The position numbers and the translations under genes are program-made. The notes under the pieces were generated by a model that was not told the DNA's origin, made no database searches, and worked only from the letters and a program-made list of their open reading frames with translations. Positions 38,773 through 47,265 of a DNA stretch of 64,000 nucleotides are shown in pieces. This DNA is from Paramagnetospirillum kuznetsovii (lineage in GTDB: Bacteria; Pseudomonadota; Alphaproteobacteria; Rhodospirillales; Magnetospirillaceae), in contig NZ_PGTO01000003.1 of the NCBI RefSeq assembly GCF_003284725.1, positions 1-64,000 on the forward strand, read 5' to 3'. Every line of letters begins with the position of its first letter. Within the stretch, counting starts at the first letter, position 1.

Positions 38773-40275
38773 ATGACCACACTGACGCGCGACCCCAAAG
38801 GCTATTACGCGACCCTCGGCCTTAGGCCGGGTGCCGACCTGTCCGCCATTAAGTCCGCCTATCGCAGCCGGGTGAAGACGGTCCATCCCGACCGCAATGC
38901 CTCGTCCCGTGCGCGTGAGGAATTTCAAAGACTTATGGACGCCTATGCCGTCCTTCGCGACGTGGTTCGGCGCGCTGAATACGATACGACCGGCCAGGAA
39001 TGCATGGACGATGACGAGGAATTGGCCGAGCCCGGCTCCATTCCCATCTCGTGCTCGTGCTGCGGCAGCCTGACCGCCCAGCCCCGTTACGTGGTCTATC
39101 ATACCGTCCGCTCCTTCCTGGTCTGGGCGAAGACCGGACGGCTGGAGGGAATTTTTTGCCGGGCTTGCGCCGACCGAACGGCGGTCCGAGCCTCCATCAT
39201 CACCTGGTTGTGGGGCTGGTGGTCGCTGCCGGGATTGTTGCTGGCGCCTCTGGCCCTGTTGCGCAATCTGTTCGGCGGCTCCAAGCCCAAGCGCGAGAAT
39301 GGCCGCATCCTGATCCGCCAAGGCCGCGCCTTCCTGGCCCGTGGCGAGATGGAGATCGCCCGGTCCCTGGCCCTTCAGGCCGCCCGCTTCGCCCGTCAGC
39401 CCGATGACCGCGCCAGGGTCGAGGACTTGATGCACGCCACCCGCTCGGTCACCGACACTCGCCGCCTGAAAGGCCGCTGGAGCCTGGGAGGCGGCGTTTT
39501 CCTCGCCCAAGTCCTGCCGCTGCTGGCCTTGCCTCTGACCGCCGCCGTCTTTGCCCTGATCGCCACCAAGCCCTGGGATCAGCCGGTTTCCACCTCGGGC
39601 AATATCGCCATGCGCCCGGTCAATGTGGGCGAGATCCGCCATGTGGCCATCGAGGGATTGAAGATTCGCATGGCCCCTATCGCCGGGGCTCCGGTCCTGA
39701 CCTTGCTGGACCGCTTCACCACCGTGGAAGTGACCGGCGATACCGATACCCCGGAATGGGTCCGCATCCGCACGCCGTCCGGCGTCGACGGTTATGTGGA
39801 GACCCGCTCGCTCTATGCCGGTTCGGGGGCGCGCTTCAAGAGCCAATGGTGCGCCGAGAATCGCGGCGGCCCGCCGGGTACCGGCGAAGTGTTGAGCCGC
39901 AGGGTCAGCGGCGACCATCGCCTGTTGGTTCATAACGAAGGCCGCCGCGACGGCGTGGTCAAGCTGAAGACCCTGACCGGGCATACGGTGGCGAGCTTCT
40001 ACGTGCCCGCCACCTATCACATCGGCGTCGGCGGTATCCCCGAGGGCACCTACCGCATCGAATTCGCCACCGGCGCCAAGTATTCCAGAGGCTGCGGCGT
40101 CTTTCTCGACGAGATGCAGGCCATGGTCCTGCCGGTCACCCTGACCTTCAAATACGTGGCCCCCGGCAGCGCCCGGTCCATGACCAGCATCGCCGAGATT
40201 TCGCTGTCGCCAGCACCCGGCGATCCGGTGCAGCCGCTAGCCCTATCGACCGAGCGCTTCGCCACGGATGATTAA
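38773..40275 (+). CDS. J-domain membrane protein with zinc-ribbon-like and SH3-like regions
   Basis: Protein of 500 aa. An N-terminal J domain (about 5-70; YYATLGLRPGADLSAIKSAYR, HPDRN) should recruit DnaK. Cysteine pairs CSCC and FCRACAD may bind Zn. A hydrophobic hairpin (WLWGWWSLPGLLLAPLALL) and a later membrane segment (QVLPLLALPLTAAVFALIA, about 240-265) anchor it. An SH3-like domain follows (about 290-345; GLKIRMAPIAGAPVLTLLDRFTTVEV) and then a C-terminal beta-rich domain. The ATG at 38773 is preferred; a TTG at 38734 would extend it. Function unknown; it follows the fliK-like gene by 85 bases. Confidence 0.78.
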   Translation: MTTLTRDPKGYYATLGLRPGADLSAIKSAYRSRVKTVHPDRNASSRAREEFQRLMDAYAVLRDVVRRAEYDTTGQECMDDDEELAEPGSIPISCSCCGSLTAQPRYVVYHTVRSFLVWAKTGRLEGIFCRACADRTAVRASIITWLWGWWSLPGLLLAPLALLRNLFGGSKPKRENGRILIRQGRAFLARGEMEIARSLALQAARFARQPDDRARVEDLMHATRSVTDTRRLKGRWSLGGGVFLAQVLPLLALPLTAAVFALIATKPWDQPVSTSGNIAMRPVNVGEIRHVAIEGLKIRMAPIAGAPVLTLLDRFTTVEVTGDTDTPEWVRIRTPSGVDGYVETRSLYAGSGARFKSQWCAENRGGPPGTGEVLSRRVSGDHRLLVHNEGRRDGVVKLKTLTGHTVASFYVPATYHIGVGGIPEGTYRIEFATGAKYSRGCGVFLDEMQAMVLPVTLTFKYVAPGSARSMTSIAEISLSPAPGDPVQPLALSTERFATDD

Positions 40276-40296
40276 GACCAGTCGGACCGGGTGTCA

Positions 40297-40893
40297 TCAG
40301 GCGCTGGTATCCACCAGTCCCGAGGACAACATTTTGCTCAGATAATTGGACGAATTGGCCGCGTTGTCACCGGAAAGGGCCTTCAGCAAGTCCTGCAGGG
40401 TCTGGATGGACGACTGCCCCGATGTATCGAAGCTGACCGAACTGCTGGTCGAGCCATCGCTATAGGTGGTCACCGTGGTGGTGATTCCGTTGGTGGTGGT
40501 GCTGGTGGTGCTTTTCACCGTCTTGGAGTCCGAGGACGCGGATTGGGAATCCGCGCCGCCGCCCGGCGGCGGGCCGGGAGGCGGACCGCCGCCGTGTCCC
40601 TTGGCCATCTGGCTTTCGAACTGGTCGAGGGTGGTGCGGATGGTCGTGGCATCTTCCTCGGTGATTTCACCGGACTCGATGTCCTCTTTCAGCTTGGCCT
40701 CGATGGCCGCGCGCACGTCGCTGGGGCTGGCCTTGGCCGAGTCCGACGCGGAGGAGGACATGGTGGCTTTCACCACCGAATCGATTTCCTTGCTGATGGC
40801 GTTGGCCTTGTCGGCGGACAAGCCGTTGCTTTCAAGGTTGGACAGCATCATGGCCTGCGGCGATTGGCGCTGGCCCAGGGCATTGACGGACAT
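40297..40893 (-). CDS. Hypothetical Ser/Thr- and Pro/Gly-rich protein beside the EF-hand gene
   Basis: Protein of 198 aa from the ATG at 40893 (AAGGAGAG upstream). The N-terminal half is helical (MSVNALGQRQSPQAMMLSNLES), the centre has GGGPPPGPPPGGG, and the C-terminal half is rich in Ser and Thr. No signal peptide is visible. It resembles the downstream partner of EF-hand proteins in composition: the EF-hand protein upstream has a similar helical/PPG/Ser layout. No known family recognised. It is probably co-transcribed with 41038-41814. Confidence 0.7.
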   Translation of the reverse strand: MSVNALGQRQSPQAMMLSNLESNGLSADKANAISKEIDSVVKATMSSSASDSAKASPSDVRAAIEAKLKEDIESGEITEEDATTIRTTLDQFESQMAKGHGGGPPPGPPPGGGADSQSASSDSKTVKSTTSTTTNGITTTVTTYSDGSTSSSVSFDTSGQSSIQTLQDLLKALSGDNAANSSNYLSKMLSSGLVDTSA

Positions 40894-41037
40894 TGCGACT
40901 CTCCTTCTGAGACTTGGCTTCGATGGAATGCCTGAATAGCTGTTACACGGCCCATTCCCGCTTTCCATGCGGAGCCCGGTTGGCCGCCGCCCCAAGGGGG
41001 GGCGGGCGGCGGCCGGACGCCGACCCGAGAGGGCTTA

Positions 41038-41814
41038 TCAGGCGGCGACGCTGGTCCCGGACTGGAACCGGGTCTGATAGGCGGTGTTCTGGTAGGAGCT
41101 GACCGCCTTGACAAATTGCTGCAGCAGCAATTGGGCCTCGCCCCCGCCAGAGGTCGAGGCGGCCTGTGAATCCGGGGATTGCAGGGCGGCCAACAATTTG
41201 TCCAAAAGCTCGCCGGGATCATCGCTGGACGAGGTCGATGAACTTGACGCGCTCGACGAGGACGCTACGCCGGGGGGCGGGCCGCCGGGCGGACCGGCGG
41301 ATTTCAGGCCCTCGGCCAACTGGGTTTGAGTCAGGCTGTCGCCATTGGAGCCTGAAACCTTGTCGAAAAAGGAATTGGCATCGGCCTCGCTGACATTGTC
41401 GGGACGGCCGGCCACGAATTCATCGCGGGTCACGGTGCCGTCGCCATCCGCATCCAGCTTGGCGAACATCTCCGAGGCATCGGGCGGGCCATGGTGATGT
41501 CCCACGGAGCCGATGCCCGAATTGCCGCTGTCGGAATTGCCGCTGTCGGATTGGGCCTGGATCAAGGTCGATTGCATCGTGCTGGCCATCTGCTGGAACG
41601 AGCTCAGCAGATCGGTCAGGTTCATGGAACCGGTTCCGCTGGAATCCAGGGCGTCGAACAGGGATCCGGCCTGGTCGTCGCTGACATTCTTCGGCTTGCC
41701 GGCAACAAACTCTGACTTACTTACGGACTTATCATTATTCGTATCGAGTGAAGATATCATCTTACTAAGGCGATATGCATTCTCGGAGCCGCTGCTCCCA
41801 ATTCCCTGCAGCAT
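41038..41814 (-). CDS. EF-hand calcium-binding protein
   Basis: Protein of 258 aa with two full EF-hand loops, DTNNDKSVSKSEF (near residue 24) and DADGDGTVTRDEF (near residue 122), and two degenerate ones, DSSGTGSMNLTDL and SGSNGDSLTQTQL. It therefore has four EF-like units in two pairs, each followed by a VAGxPxNVS motif. A His-rich spacer (GHHHGPPD) and a PPGGPPPG-Ser tract follow. No signal peptide is evident. The ATG at 41814 follows AGGAGG. Probably a Ca2+ sensor or buffer. Divergent from an ECF sigma operon. Confidence 0.85.
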   Translation of the reverse strand: MLQGIGSSGSENAYRLSKMISSLDTNNDKSVSKSEFVAGKPKNVSDDQAGSLFDALDSSGTGSMNLTDLLSSFQQMASTMQSTLIQAQSDSGNSDSGNSGIGSVGHHHGPPDASEMFAKLDADGDGTVTRDEFVAGRPDNVSEADANSFFDKVSGSNGDSLTQTQLAEGLKSAGPPGGPPPGVASSSSASSSSTSSSDDPGELLDKLLAALQSPDSQAASTSGGGEAQLLLQQFVKAVSSYQNTAYQTRFQSGTSVAA

Positions 41815-42155
41815 AATCGTCCTCCTGTGGCTGCTCGAGGCCGATAGCAGCCTCATATAAGCTCACACGAGCCAGCTATTACATTCCATGTGCAATTTTT
41901 TTAAATTATTTTCTTCTCTATTATTATACTTTTCTCTCTAATACACGAACACCCCGACGCCATCATGGCTCGGGGAGGTTGGGAAAATAGCCAAGCAACG
42001 GCCGGGCCACCCGGCCAAGGGATTGAAAACGCGGAGAGTCCCAATTCACCGCCGCGCCTTTTGGCGGAAGGATGGGAAAAAAATGCCGGGTCGGCGGCAG
42101 GATTTGCCCAGTCACGGCACAGGGATGACGCGACCTGGTGCGTGGAAAGGTTCAG
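41815..42155. other. Divergent intergenic region of the EF-hand and ECF operons
   Basis: 341 bases with no convincing gene. An A/T-rich patch (about 41888-41945) stands out from the GC-rich surroundings and is the likely promoter zone. GGCCGGGccacCCGGCC (42001-42017) is a strong hairpin within the probable ECF leader. I could not identify an ECF -35/-10 pair with confidence. Confidence 0.5.
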
Positions 42156-42779
42156 ATGCCCGGTTCGAGCAAGGAATGGCCCCGATCCACATTTCGCGAC
42201 GGCTCGCCCCCTGGTGATGCCCTCGGCGATAACGGATTGCTGCGCGCCATCGCCGAAGGAGACCGGACCGCCTTTCGCAGACTGATGGAGCGCCACGCCA
42301 GACCCATGCTCGCCTTGGCCACCCGCATCACCGGCAATCCCGACGACGCCGACGAAGTCGTCCAAGACAGCTTTCTCAAGGTCTGGACCCTGGCGGCCAA
42401 ATGGAATTCCGATGGCCCCGCCGCGTTTGGCACCTGGCTCTATCGGGTGGTGACCAACGCCTGCCTGGACCGGCGACGGCGGGTTGCCTTCGCCCCCCTG
42501 GAAGAGGCGGGAGATCCCCCCGATCCGGGCATGAGCGGCGCCGACGTCGCCATGGCGCGTCAGCGGGATTCGATGATTTGCGCCGCCCTGGACGCGATGC
42601 CCCCCAGACAGAGTCAAGCCTTGGCGCTATACTATTTCAGCGATCTGACCGCGCCCGAGGCGGCCCAGGCGCTGGAGCTTTCGATTCCGGCGTTGGAGGC
42701 GCTCCTGGTGCGGGGGCGACGGAGCCTGAGAACCATCCTCGAGCGCCAGGGCATCACCGCGTTGGGAGACTTGACATGA
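42156..42779 (+). CDS. ECF-type RNA polymerase sigma factor
   Basis: Sigma factor of 207 aa with region 2 (FRRLMERHARPMLALATRI, DDADEVVQDSFLKVWTLA) and region 4 (LDAMPPRQSQALALYYFSDLTAPEAAQALELS) separated by a short linker. The ATG at 42156 follows GGAAAGG; a GTG at 42138 is possible. Its stop overlaps the start of the next gene (ATGA), so sigma and anti-sigma are co-translated. The arrangement sigma / small membrane protein / periplasmic sensor matches the CnrH-CnrY-CnrX type. Confidence 0.9.
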   Translation: MPGSSKEWPRSTFRDGSPPGDALGDNGLLRAIAEGDRTAFRRLMERHARPMLALATRITGNPDDADEVVQDSFLKVWTLAAKWNSDGPAAFGTWLYRVVTNACLDRRRRVAFAPLEEAGDPPDPGMSGADVAMARQRDSMICAALDAMPPRQSQALALYYFSDLTAPEAAQALELSIPALEALLVRGRRSLRTILERQGITALGDLT

Positions 42780-43084
42780 ACTGGGATCATCCCGACCGCC
42801 ACAAGGGCGCGGCCCCCCAGGACATTACCGATGACCGCGTCCAGCGGGTGATGGACGCCGTCATGGCCCGGCTCGACGCTCCCCAAGCCACACCGAAGCC
42901 CAACTGGATTCCGCGTCTGGCCAATTGGTGGGCAGAGATGATTCCGGCGCCACGCTATGCCATGCCCATTGTCGCCGCCCTGGTCTTGGGGCTGGTGGTG
43001 GGCCAAGGCCTGCAGACCGAGGCCGAGACCTCGAATTTGGCTGTGATTCTGTCCTATTCCTCCGTCTATGCCGTGGGTTATTGA
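42776..43084 (+). CDS. Putative membrane anti-sigma factor
   Basis: Protein of 102 aa starting at the ATG that overlaps the sigma-factor stop by 4 bases, with GGGAG upstream. The N-terminal ~60 residues are cytoplasmic and include a DDRVQRVMDAVMARLD helix; one transmembrane segment follows (about 63-80, YAMPIVAALVLGLVVGQGL); the last ~20 residues would be periplasmic. That is the plan of a CnrY-like anti-sigma. No conserved domain is evident, so the role is inferred from position. Confidence 0.72.
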   Translation: MNWDHPDRHKGAAPQDITDDRVQRVMDAVMARLDAPQATPKPNWIPRLANWWAEMIPAPRYAMPIVAALVLGLVVGQGLQTEAETSNLAVILSYSSVYAVGY

Positions 43085-43542
43085 TGACGTTCTCCGCACC
43101 CCGTCGCTGGCTCCTGCCTTTGTCCCTGGCGCTGAACGTGTTTCTCGCCACCGTCATCGTCATGCATCCAAGGCCGCCCCATCGCGGCGGACCGCCGCCG
43201 CCGGCCGAGATCGCCCAGCGTATCGCCGAAACACTGCCGCCCGCCGACGGCGCCATCCTGCTCGACGTCTTCGCCACCCAGGTCGCCCTGTTCGAGCGCA
43301 GTCATCAAATGCAGGGCGAGGCCGCGGGGCGGATCCGCGCCGCCCTGGGCGCTGCGGATTTCAGCCCCGACGCACTCCGCGCCGCCTTCGACGTCAACCG
43401 CGCCGCCCGGAGCACCATGGATGACGCCTTGTCGGCCACCCTGATAGAGACCGCCACCCGGATTTCGCCCGAGGGCCGCGCCCGTCTGGCCAAATGGGAG
43501 CCGCCCCGCCCTCCCGGAGGCGGTCCGCCGCCAGGGCGTTAG
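43084..43542 (+). CDS. Periplasmic sensor protein, CnrX/heavy-metal-resistance type
   Basis: Protein of 152 aa with an N-terminal membrane anchor (RRWLLPLSLALNVFLATVIV), a helical periplasmic domain with a GEAAGRIRAALGAADFSPDALRAAFD segment like Spy/CnrX proteins, and a PPRPPGGGPPPGR tail. It starts inside the previous gene's stop (TGATG). The family senses metals or envelope stress and controls release of the sigma factor. His residues near the anchor (MHPRPPHRGG) might bind metal. The ligand is unknown. Confidence 0.75.
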   Translation: MTFSAPRRWLLPLSLALNVFLATVIVMHPRPPHRGGPPPPAEIAQRIAETLPPADGAILLDVFATQVALFERSHQMQGEAAGRIRAALGAADFSPDALRAAFDVNRAARSTMDDALSATLIETATRISPEGRARLAKWEPPRPPGGGPPPGR

Positions 43543-43570
43543 ACCATCGAGCGTCATATATCACCCGCGG

Positions 43571-43633
43571 GGCGGGCGAGACGCCCGCGCTCCCATCGGC
43601 CCACTCATCATGGAGCGCGGCCGTCCCGGCCGC
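43571..43633. repeat. REP pair (BIME-like) after the ECF operon
   Basis: GGCGGGCGAGACGCCCGC followed by GAGCGCGGCCGTCCCGGCCGC, the same pair and orientation as at 34918-34979. Confidence 0.85.
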
Positions 43634-43687
43634 TTTCCGCAAGAGTCATTTCATCGGCCGTCGGAAGGGGAATTCCATTCCCAAACG

Positions 43688-43721
43688 AAAAGGCCACCGG
43701 ATTGGGACCGGCGGCCTTTTT
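43688..43721 (+). terminator. Rho-independent terminator of the ECF operon
   Basis: AAAAGGCCaCCGG and CCGGcGGCCTTTT pair with one mismatch around a 7-base loop and end in five T. It lies 146 bases after the sensor gene. Confidence 0.8.
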
Positions 43722-43729
43722 GACGCGTG

Positions 43730-43930
43730 ATCCGGGAAAGCCCCCGATGGGCGGCGCGAGCGCCGTCACAACCTAACGGTTGCGGGTCAGACCCGAGTCG
43801 CCGTACGTGCATTACGGCGGCTGTTGGGTGGCCGATGACTCGACCACATGGAAATAGTGGCCCAATCTCTGGAAATAATCAAGCAGATTCCCAGCCGCCC
43901 TTCGGCTACACCCCTCCGGAACAAACTCTC
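43730..43930. other. Unassigned intergenic stretch with nested hairpins
   Basis: About 200 bases without a convincing gene. CGAGTC...GACTCG encloses GCCGTAcgtgcatTACGGC, and AACCtaaCGGTT-like and GGGTcaGACCC-like small stems precede it. The base composition is less skewed than in the coding regions. A small RNA is possible, but I could not match it to 6S, SRP, tmRNA or RNase P RNA. Confidence 0.3.
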
Positions 43931-43939
43931 ATTGGTTGC

Positions 43940-44713
43940 TTATGACGATCCGCGAGCAAAGAAGCCGGAATTGAGGAATTTCGGTTTGGCATAGGCCAGC
44001 GGCTTCCCGTCCGGCCCGTCCACCGCGCCCCCCGCCGCCATCAGCACCGCGCTGGCCGCCGCCGTATCCCATTCCGAGGTGGGGCCGAAGCGGGGATACA
44101 GGTCGGCCACGCCTTCCGCCAAACGGCAGAATTTGAGCGATGAGCCCGCGAAGTCCAGCGTCGCCTCGGGATAGGTCTTCATCCACTCGGCCAGTTTGTC
44201 CGGGTCGCGGTGCGAGCGGCTGGTCAGCACCACCGCACCCTTGGCGGGCAGCGGACGGCAGCGGATGTCGCGGCGCCCGGATTCATCGACCCGAAAGGCG
44301 CGGCCCGCCGCGCCCGACCACAAGATGCCCTGGGCCGGGGCCAACACCACGCCGACGGCAGGAACGCCATTGGCGATCAGGCCGATATTGACGGTGAACT
44401 CGCCGTTGCGCTTGACGAATTCCTTGGTGCCGTCCAGCGGGTCCACCAGCCAGAACGGGCCGTCTCCCACCTCGGGGACATGGCCCGCCGCCGCCGCTTC
44501 CTCGGCCACCACGGGAATGCCGGGGGTCAGCGCCGCCAGACCGGGCAGGATGATGGACTCGGCCCGTTCGTCGGCTGCCGTCACCGGCGAGGCATCGCCC
44601 TTGGCGCGCACCTCGAAATCTGAATGATAGACTTCCAGGATGGCGGCTCCGGCCTGGCGGGCCAGATCCTCCAAGGCGGGCAGCAGCGTGGCGAGATCGG
44701 CGGGCAGGCTCAT
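43940..44713 (-). CDS. cysQ: 3'(2'),5'-bisphosphate nucleotidase CysQ
   Basis: Mg2+-dependent, Li-sensitive phosphatase (257 aa) that converts PAP to AMP in sulfate assimilation. Motifs: VVAEEAAA (metal Glu), WLVDPLDGTKEFVKRNGEFTV (the DPxDGT metal site) and SEWDTAAASAVLMAAGG (the WDxAA site). Its ATG overlaps the stop of the upstream xanthine-dehydrogenase-type gene by 4 bases, so the two are translated together. Confidence 0.93.
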   Translation of the reverse strand: MSLPADLATLLPALEDLARQAGAAILEVYHSDFEVRAKGDASPVTAADERAESIILPGLAALTPGIPVVAEEAAAAGHVPEVGDGPFWLVDPLDGTKEFVKRNGEFTVNIGLIANGVPAVGVVLAPAQGILWSGAAGRAFRVDESGRRDIRCRPLPAKGAVVLTSRSHRDPDKLAEWMKTYPEATLDFAGSSLKFCRLAEGVADLYPRFGPTSEWDTAAASAVLMAAGGAVDGPDGKPLAYAKPKFLNSGFFARGSS

Positions 44714-46932
44714 TCAGCGTTCTTTCGCAACCGGGTCCAGATGGCCAGCGGCGTCGCGGGCATATCCATATGGCGGATATCCAGCGCATTGCAAAGGGCG
44801 TTGATCACGGCGGGAGCGGCTCCGATGGTTCCCGCCTCGCCCGCCCCCTTGATGCCCAGGGGATGGGTGCGGCAGGGGATCTCCACGGTGGAGAAATCGA
44901 TGTCGGGAATATGCTCGGCCCGGGGCATGGCGTAGTCGATGAAGCTGGAGGTCAGCGGCTGGGCGCTGTCCGGCTCGAACAAGGCGTGTTCCAGCAGGGC
45001 CTGACCGATGCCCTGGACCACGCCGCCGACAATCTGTCCCTTGAGCAGCAGCGGGTTGAGCACCGTTCCCACATCGTCGACGACGGTGTAGCGCAGGATA
45101 TGCGGCTCGCCGGTCTCGGGGTCCACCTCCACCTCGCAGACATGGCAGCCGTTGGGAAAGGTGGAGGCCTGCGGCTTGAAGCGCAGGCTGGCGGACAGCG
45201 TCTCGCCGTGTTCCCGCACCGCCTCCATGAACGCCACCGAGCGCGCCCCGGCCATGAACCGTCCCGCCGCGAACCGGGTCTCGGCCGCCTCGGCCTGAAG
45301 CAGCCCCGCCGCCACCGGCTTCATCCGTTCCACCAGCACGTCCACCGCCTGGGCAATCGCGCCGCCCTGCTGCGACAGCGAGCGCGAACCGCCGGTGCCG
45401 CCGCCGTCCTTGATGCGCCGGGTGTCGCCCTGGAAATAGCGGATGGCCGATTGATCAAGACCGAGTTCCGCCGCCACCATCTGGGGGAAGGCGGTCTCGT
45501 GGCCCTGGCCGTTGGATTGGGTGCCCGCCAGGATGTCCGCTTGGCCTTCGGGCGTGATGGTCAGGACCACGTCCTCGCCACTGGTCCCGCCGCACACTTC
45601 CACGTAATAGGCCAAACCGATGCCGCGCAGCCTGCCAATCACCTTGGACTCGGCGCGGCGTGCCGCGAAACCGGCCCAGTCGGCGCGCTTTAGCGCTTCC
45701 TCGGTCACTCGGGCGAATTCGCCGGAATCATAGGTGTGATGACCGGCCGTGGCATAGGGGAAGGCCTCGGGGGCGATGAAATTGCGCCGCCGAAGCTCGA
45801 CCGGCGAAAGCCCCAGATCGCGGGCCGCCACATCCACCAATCGCTCGATCAGATAGGCGGCTTCCGGCCGCCCGGCGCCGCGATAGGCATCCACCGGGCT
45901 GGTATGGGTATGGACGCCGCGCACCCGTGCATGAAAGGCGGGAATGTCATAGACGCCGGTCAGCATGCCGGTCCCCGCCAGGGTGGGAACAAAGGCGCCG
46001 TAGAGCGAGACATAGGCGCCGATATCGGCCACCGTCTCCACCGACAGGGCAAGGAAGCGGCCGCTTGCGTCCACGGCGAGACGGGCCTTGCTGTCATGGC
46101 CGCGCCCGTGGGTGTCGGACAGGAAGCTTTCGGTGCGATCGGCCACCCATTTTACCGGACGGCCCAGCCCGCGCGCCGCCGCCAGCACCAGGACCTGTTC
46201 GGCGAAGGGGCTGATCTTGAGGCCGAAGCCACCGCCCACATCGGGGGTGATGACGTCGAGAGCGGACTTGGCCAATCCCAGCACGCCGCACAACCCGTCA
46301 CGAATGCCGTGGACACCCTGGCTGCCGGACAACAGTTCCAGCCGCCCGCCCGCCAGCGGCCGGGCAAGACAGGCGCGGGGCTCCATGGCGGTGGGGGCAA
46401 GGCGGTTGTTGACGAGATCAAGCTCCACCACCCGATGGGCCTTGGCCAAGGCGGCCTTCACCGCCTTGGCGTCGCCCATCTCCCAGTCCAACGCCGTCTC
46501 GGTGGCGGTGGCGATGGAGCCCGAAGCCGGAAGCGGCGCATAGTCCACCATCACCGCCTCGGCGGCGTCGCGGGCCTGCCCAGCAGTCTCGGCCACCACG
46601 AAGGCCACCGGCTCGCCCGCATGGCGCACCCTGGGCCCCGCCAGCACCGGCCGGGGAAGGGGATCGGGCTGGCCCTTGGGCATGAAGCCGCATTGCAGCG
46701 CTCCGATCCCCTCGGCGGCAAGATCCCCGGCGGTCAGCACCAGCAGCACGCCGGGCATGGATCGGGCCGCCTCGGCGTCAATGGTGATGTCGGCATGGGG
46801 ATAAAGGCTGCGCACCACCCAGCCATGGGCTTGGCCCGGATGGAAGACGTCGTCGGTGTAGCACCCGGTTCCCGTCAGGAAACGGGGATCCTCACTGCGC
46901 TTGACCGATTGTCCGAAACCGAAGCGGCGCAT
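44710..46932 (-). CDS. Xanthine dehydrogenase family molybdopterin-binding subunit
   Basis: Large subunit of 740 aa of the molybdenum hydroxylase superfamily (CoxL/XdhB-like). Visible: an N-terminal SVKRSEDPRFLTGTGCYTDD, the TPDVGGGFGLK Mo-cofactor loop, VDAYRGAGRPEAAYLIERL, and GAGEAGTIGAAPAVINA near the C-terminus. The AYRGAGR active-site loop is the form II type, not the AYxCSFR of true aerobic CO dehydrogenase. No FAD (CoxM) or iron-sulfur (CoxS) subunit gene is adjacent, so its electron-transfer partners are elsewhere or absent. The substrate is unknown. Confidence 0.88.
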   Translation of the reverse strand: MRRFGFGQSVKRSEDPRFLTGTGCYTDDVFHPGQAHGWVVRSLYPHADITIDAEAARSMPGVLLVLTAGDLAAEGIGALQCGFMPKGQPDPLPRPVLAGPRVRHAGEPVAFVVAETAGQARDAAEAVMVDYAPLPASGSIATATETALDWEMGDAKAVKAALAKAHRVVELDLVNNRLAPTAMEPRACLARPLAGGRLELLSGSQGVHGIRDGLCGVLGLAKSALDVITPDVGGGFGLKISPFAEQVLVLAAARGLGRPVKWVADRTESFLSDTHGRGHDSKARLAVDASGRFLALSVETVADIGAYVSLYGAFVPTLAGTGMLTGVYDIPAFHARVRGVHTHTSPVDAYRGAGRPEAAYLIERLVDVAARDLGLSPVELRRRNFIAPEAFPYATAGHHTYDSGEFARVTEEALKRADWAGFAARRAESKVIGRLRGIGLAYYVEVCGGTSGEDVVLTITPEGQADILAGTQSNGQGHETAFPQMVAAELGLDQSAIRYFQGDTRRIKDGGGTGGSRSLSQQGGAIAQAVDVLVERMKPVAAGLLQAEAAETRFAAGRFMAGARSVAFMEAVREHGETLSASLRFKPQASTFPNGCHVCEVEVDPETGEPHILRYTVVDDVGTVLNPLLLKGQIVGGVVQGIGQALLEHALFEPDSAQPLTSSFIDYAMPRAEHIPDIDFSTVEIPCRTHPLGIKGAGEAGTIGAAPAVINALCNALDIRHMDMPATPLAIWTRLRKNAE

Positions 46933-46941
46933 ATGGCGCTC

Positions 46942-47265
46942 CTATGCCAAGCCGAGAAACACCATGATGGCGCGGTTGAGGGACATGATATCCGCGTCGT
47001 CCAACCGCCCTATTCGTCGCCCCAGCCGCTCCTTGGGGACGGTCGATATTTTATCGACCATCAACCGTGAAAGGGTCATCAGGCCGTTGCTTATACTCGG
47101 CTCGACTGTCGGCCGAAACAGCGGTGCCTCACTTGGGTCAGTGGTAAAAACACACAATGTCACCGAAGCGGTGGCATCGAATTGCGAATCCTGGATGATG
47201 ACGGCGGGGCGTGGCTTGTCGGCATAGCCGCCGCCGGAAACAGTCCAGATGTCTCCTCGCCGCAT
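46942..47265 (-). CDS. MazF/PemK-family toxin
   Basis: Protein of 107 aa starting MRRGDIWTVSG with KPRPAVIIQDSQFDA, the PemK-like fold and likely endoribonuclease core. MazF-type toxins cut RNA and arrest translation. It overlaps the upstream antitoxin gene by 1 base. The gene ends 9 bases before the molybdopterin-subunit gene on the same strand. Confidence 0.85.
   Translation of the reverse strand: MRRGDIWTVSGGGYADKPRPAVIIQDSQFDATASVTLCVFTTDPSEAPLFRPTVEPSISNGLMTLSRLMVDKISTVPKERLGRRIGRLDDADIMSLNRAIMVFLGLA

Noticed and set aside
43730-43930. 6S, SRP, RNase P or tmRNA gene
   Set aside because: Conserved core motifs of these RNAs could not be found; only generic stems are present.
44710-46932. 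Aerobic carbon monoxide dehydrogenase large subunit
   Set aside because: The active-site loop reads AYRGAGR, not the AYxCSFR of true CO dehydrogenase, and the medium and small subunit genes are absent.
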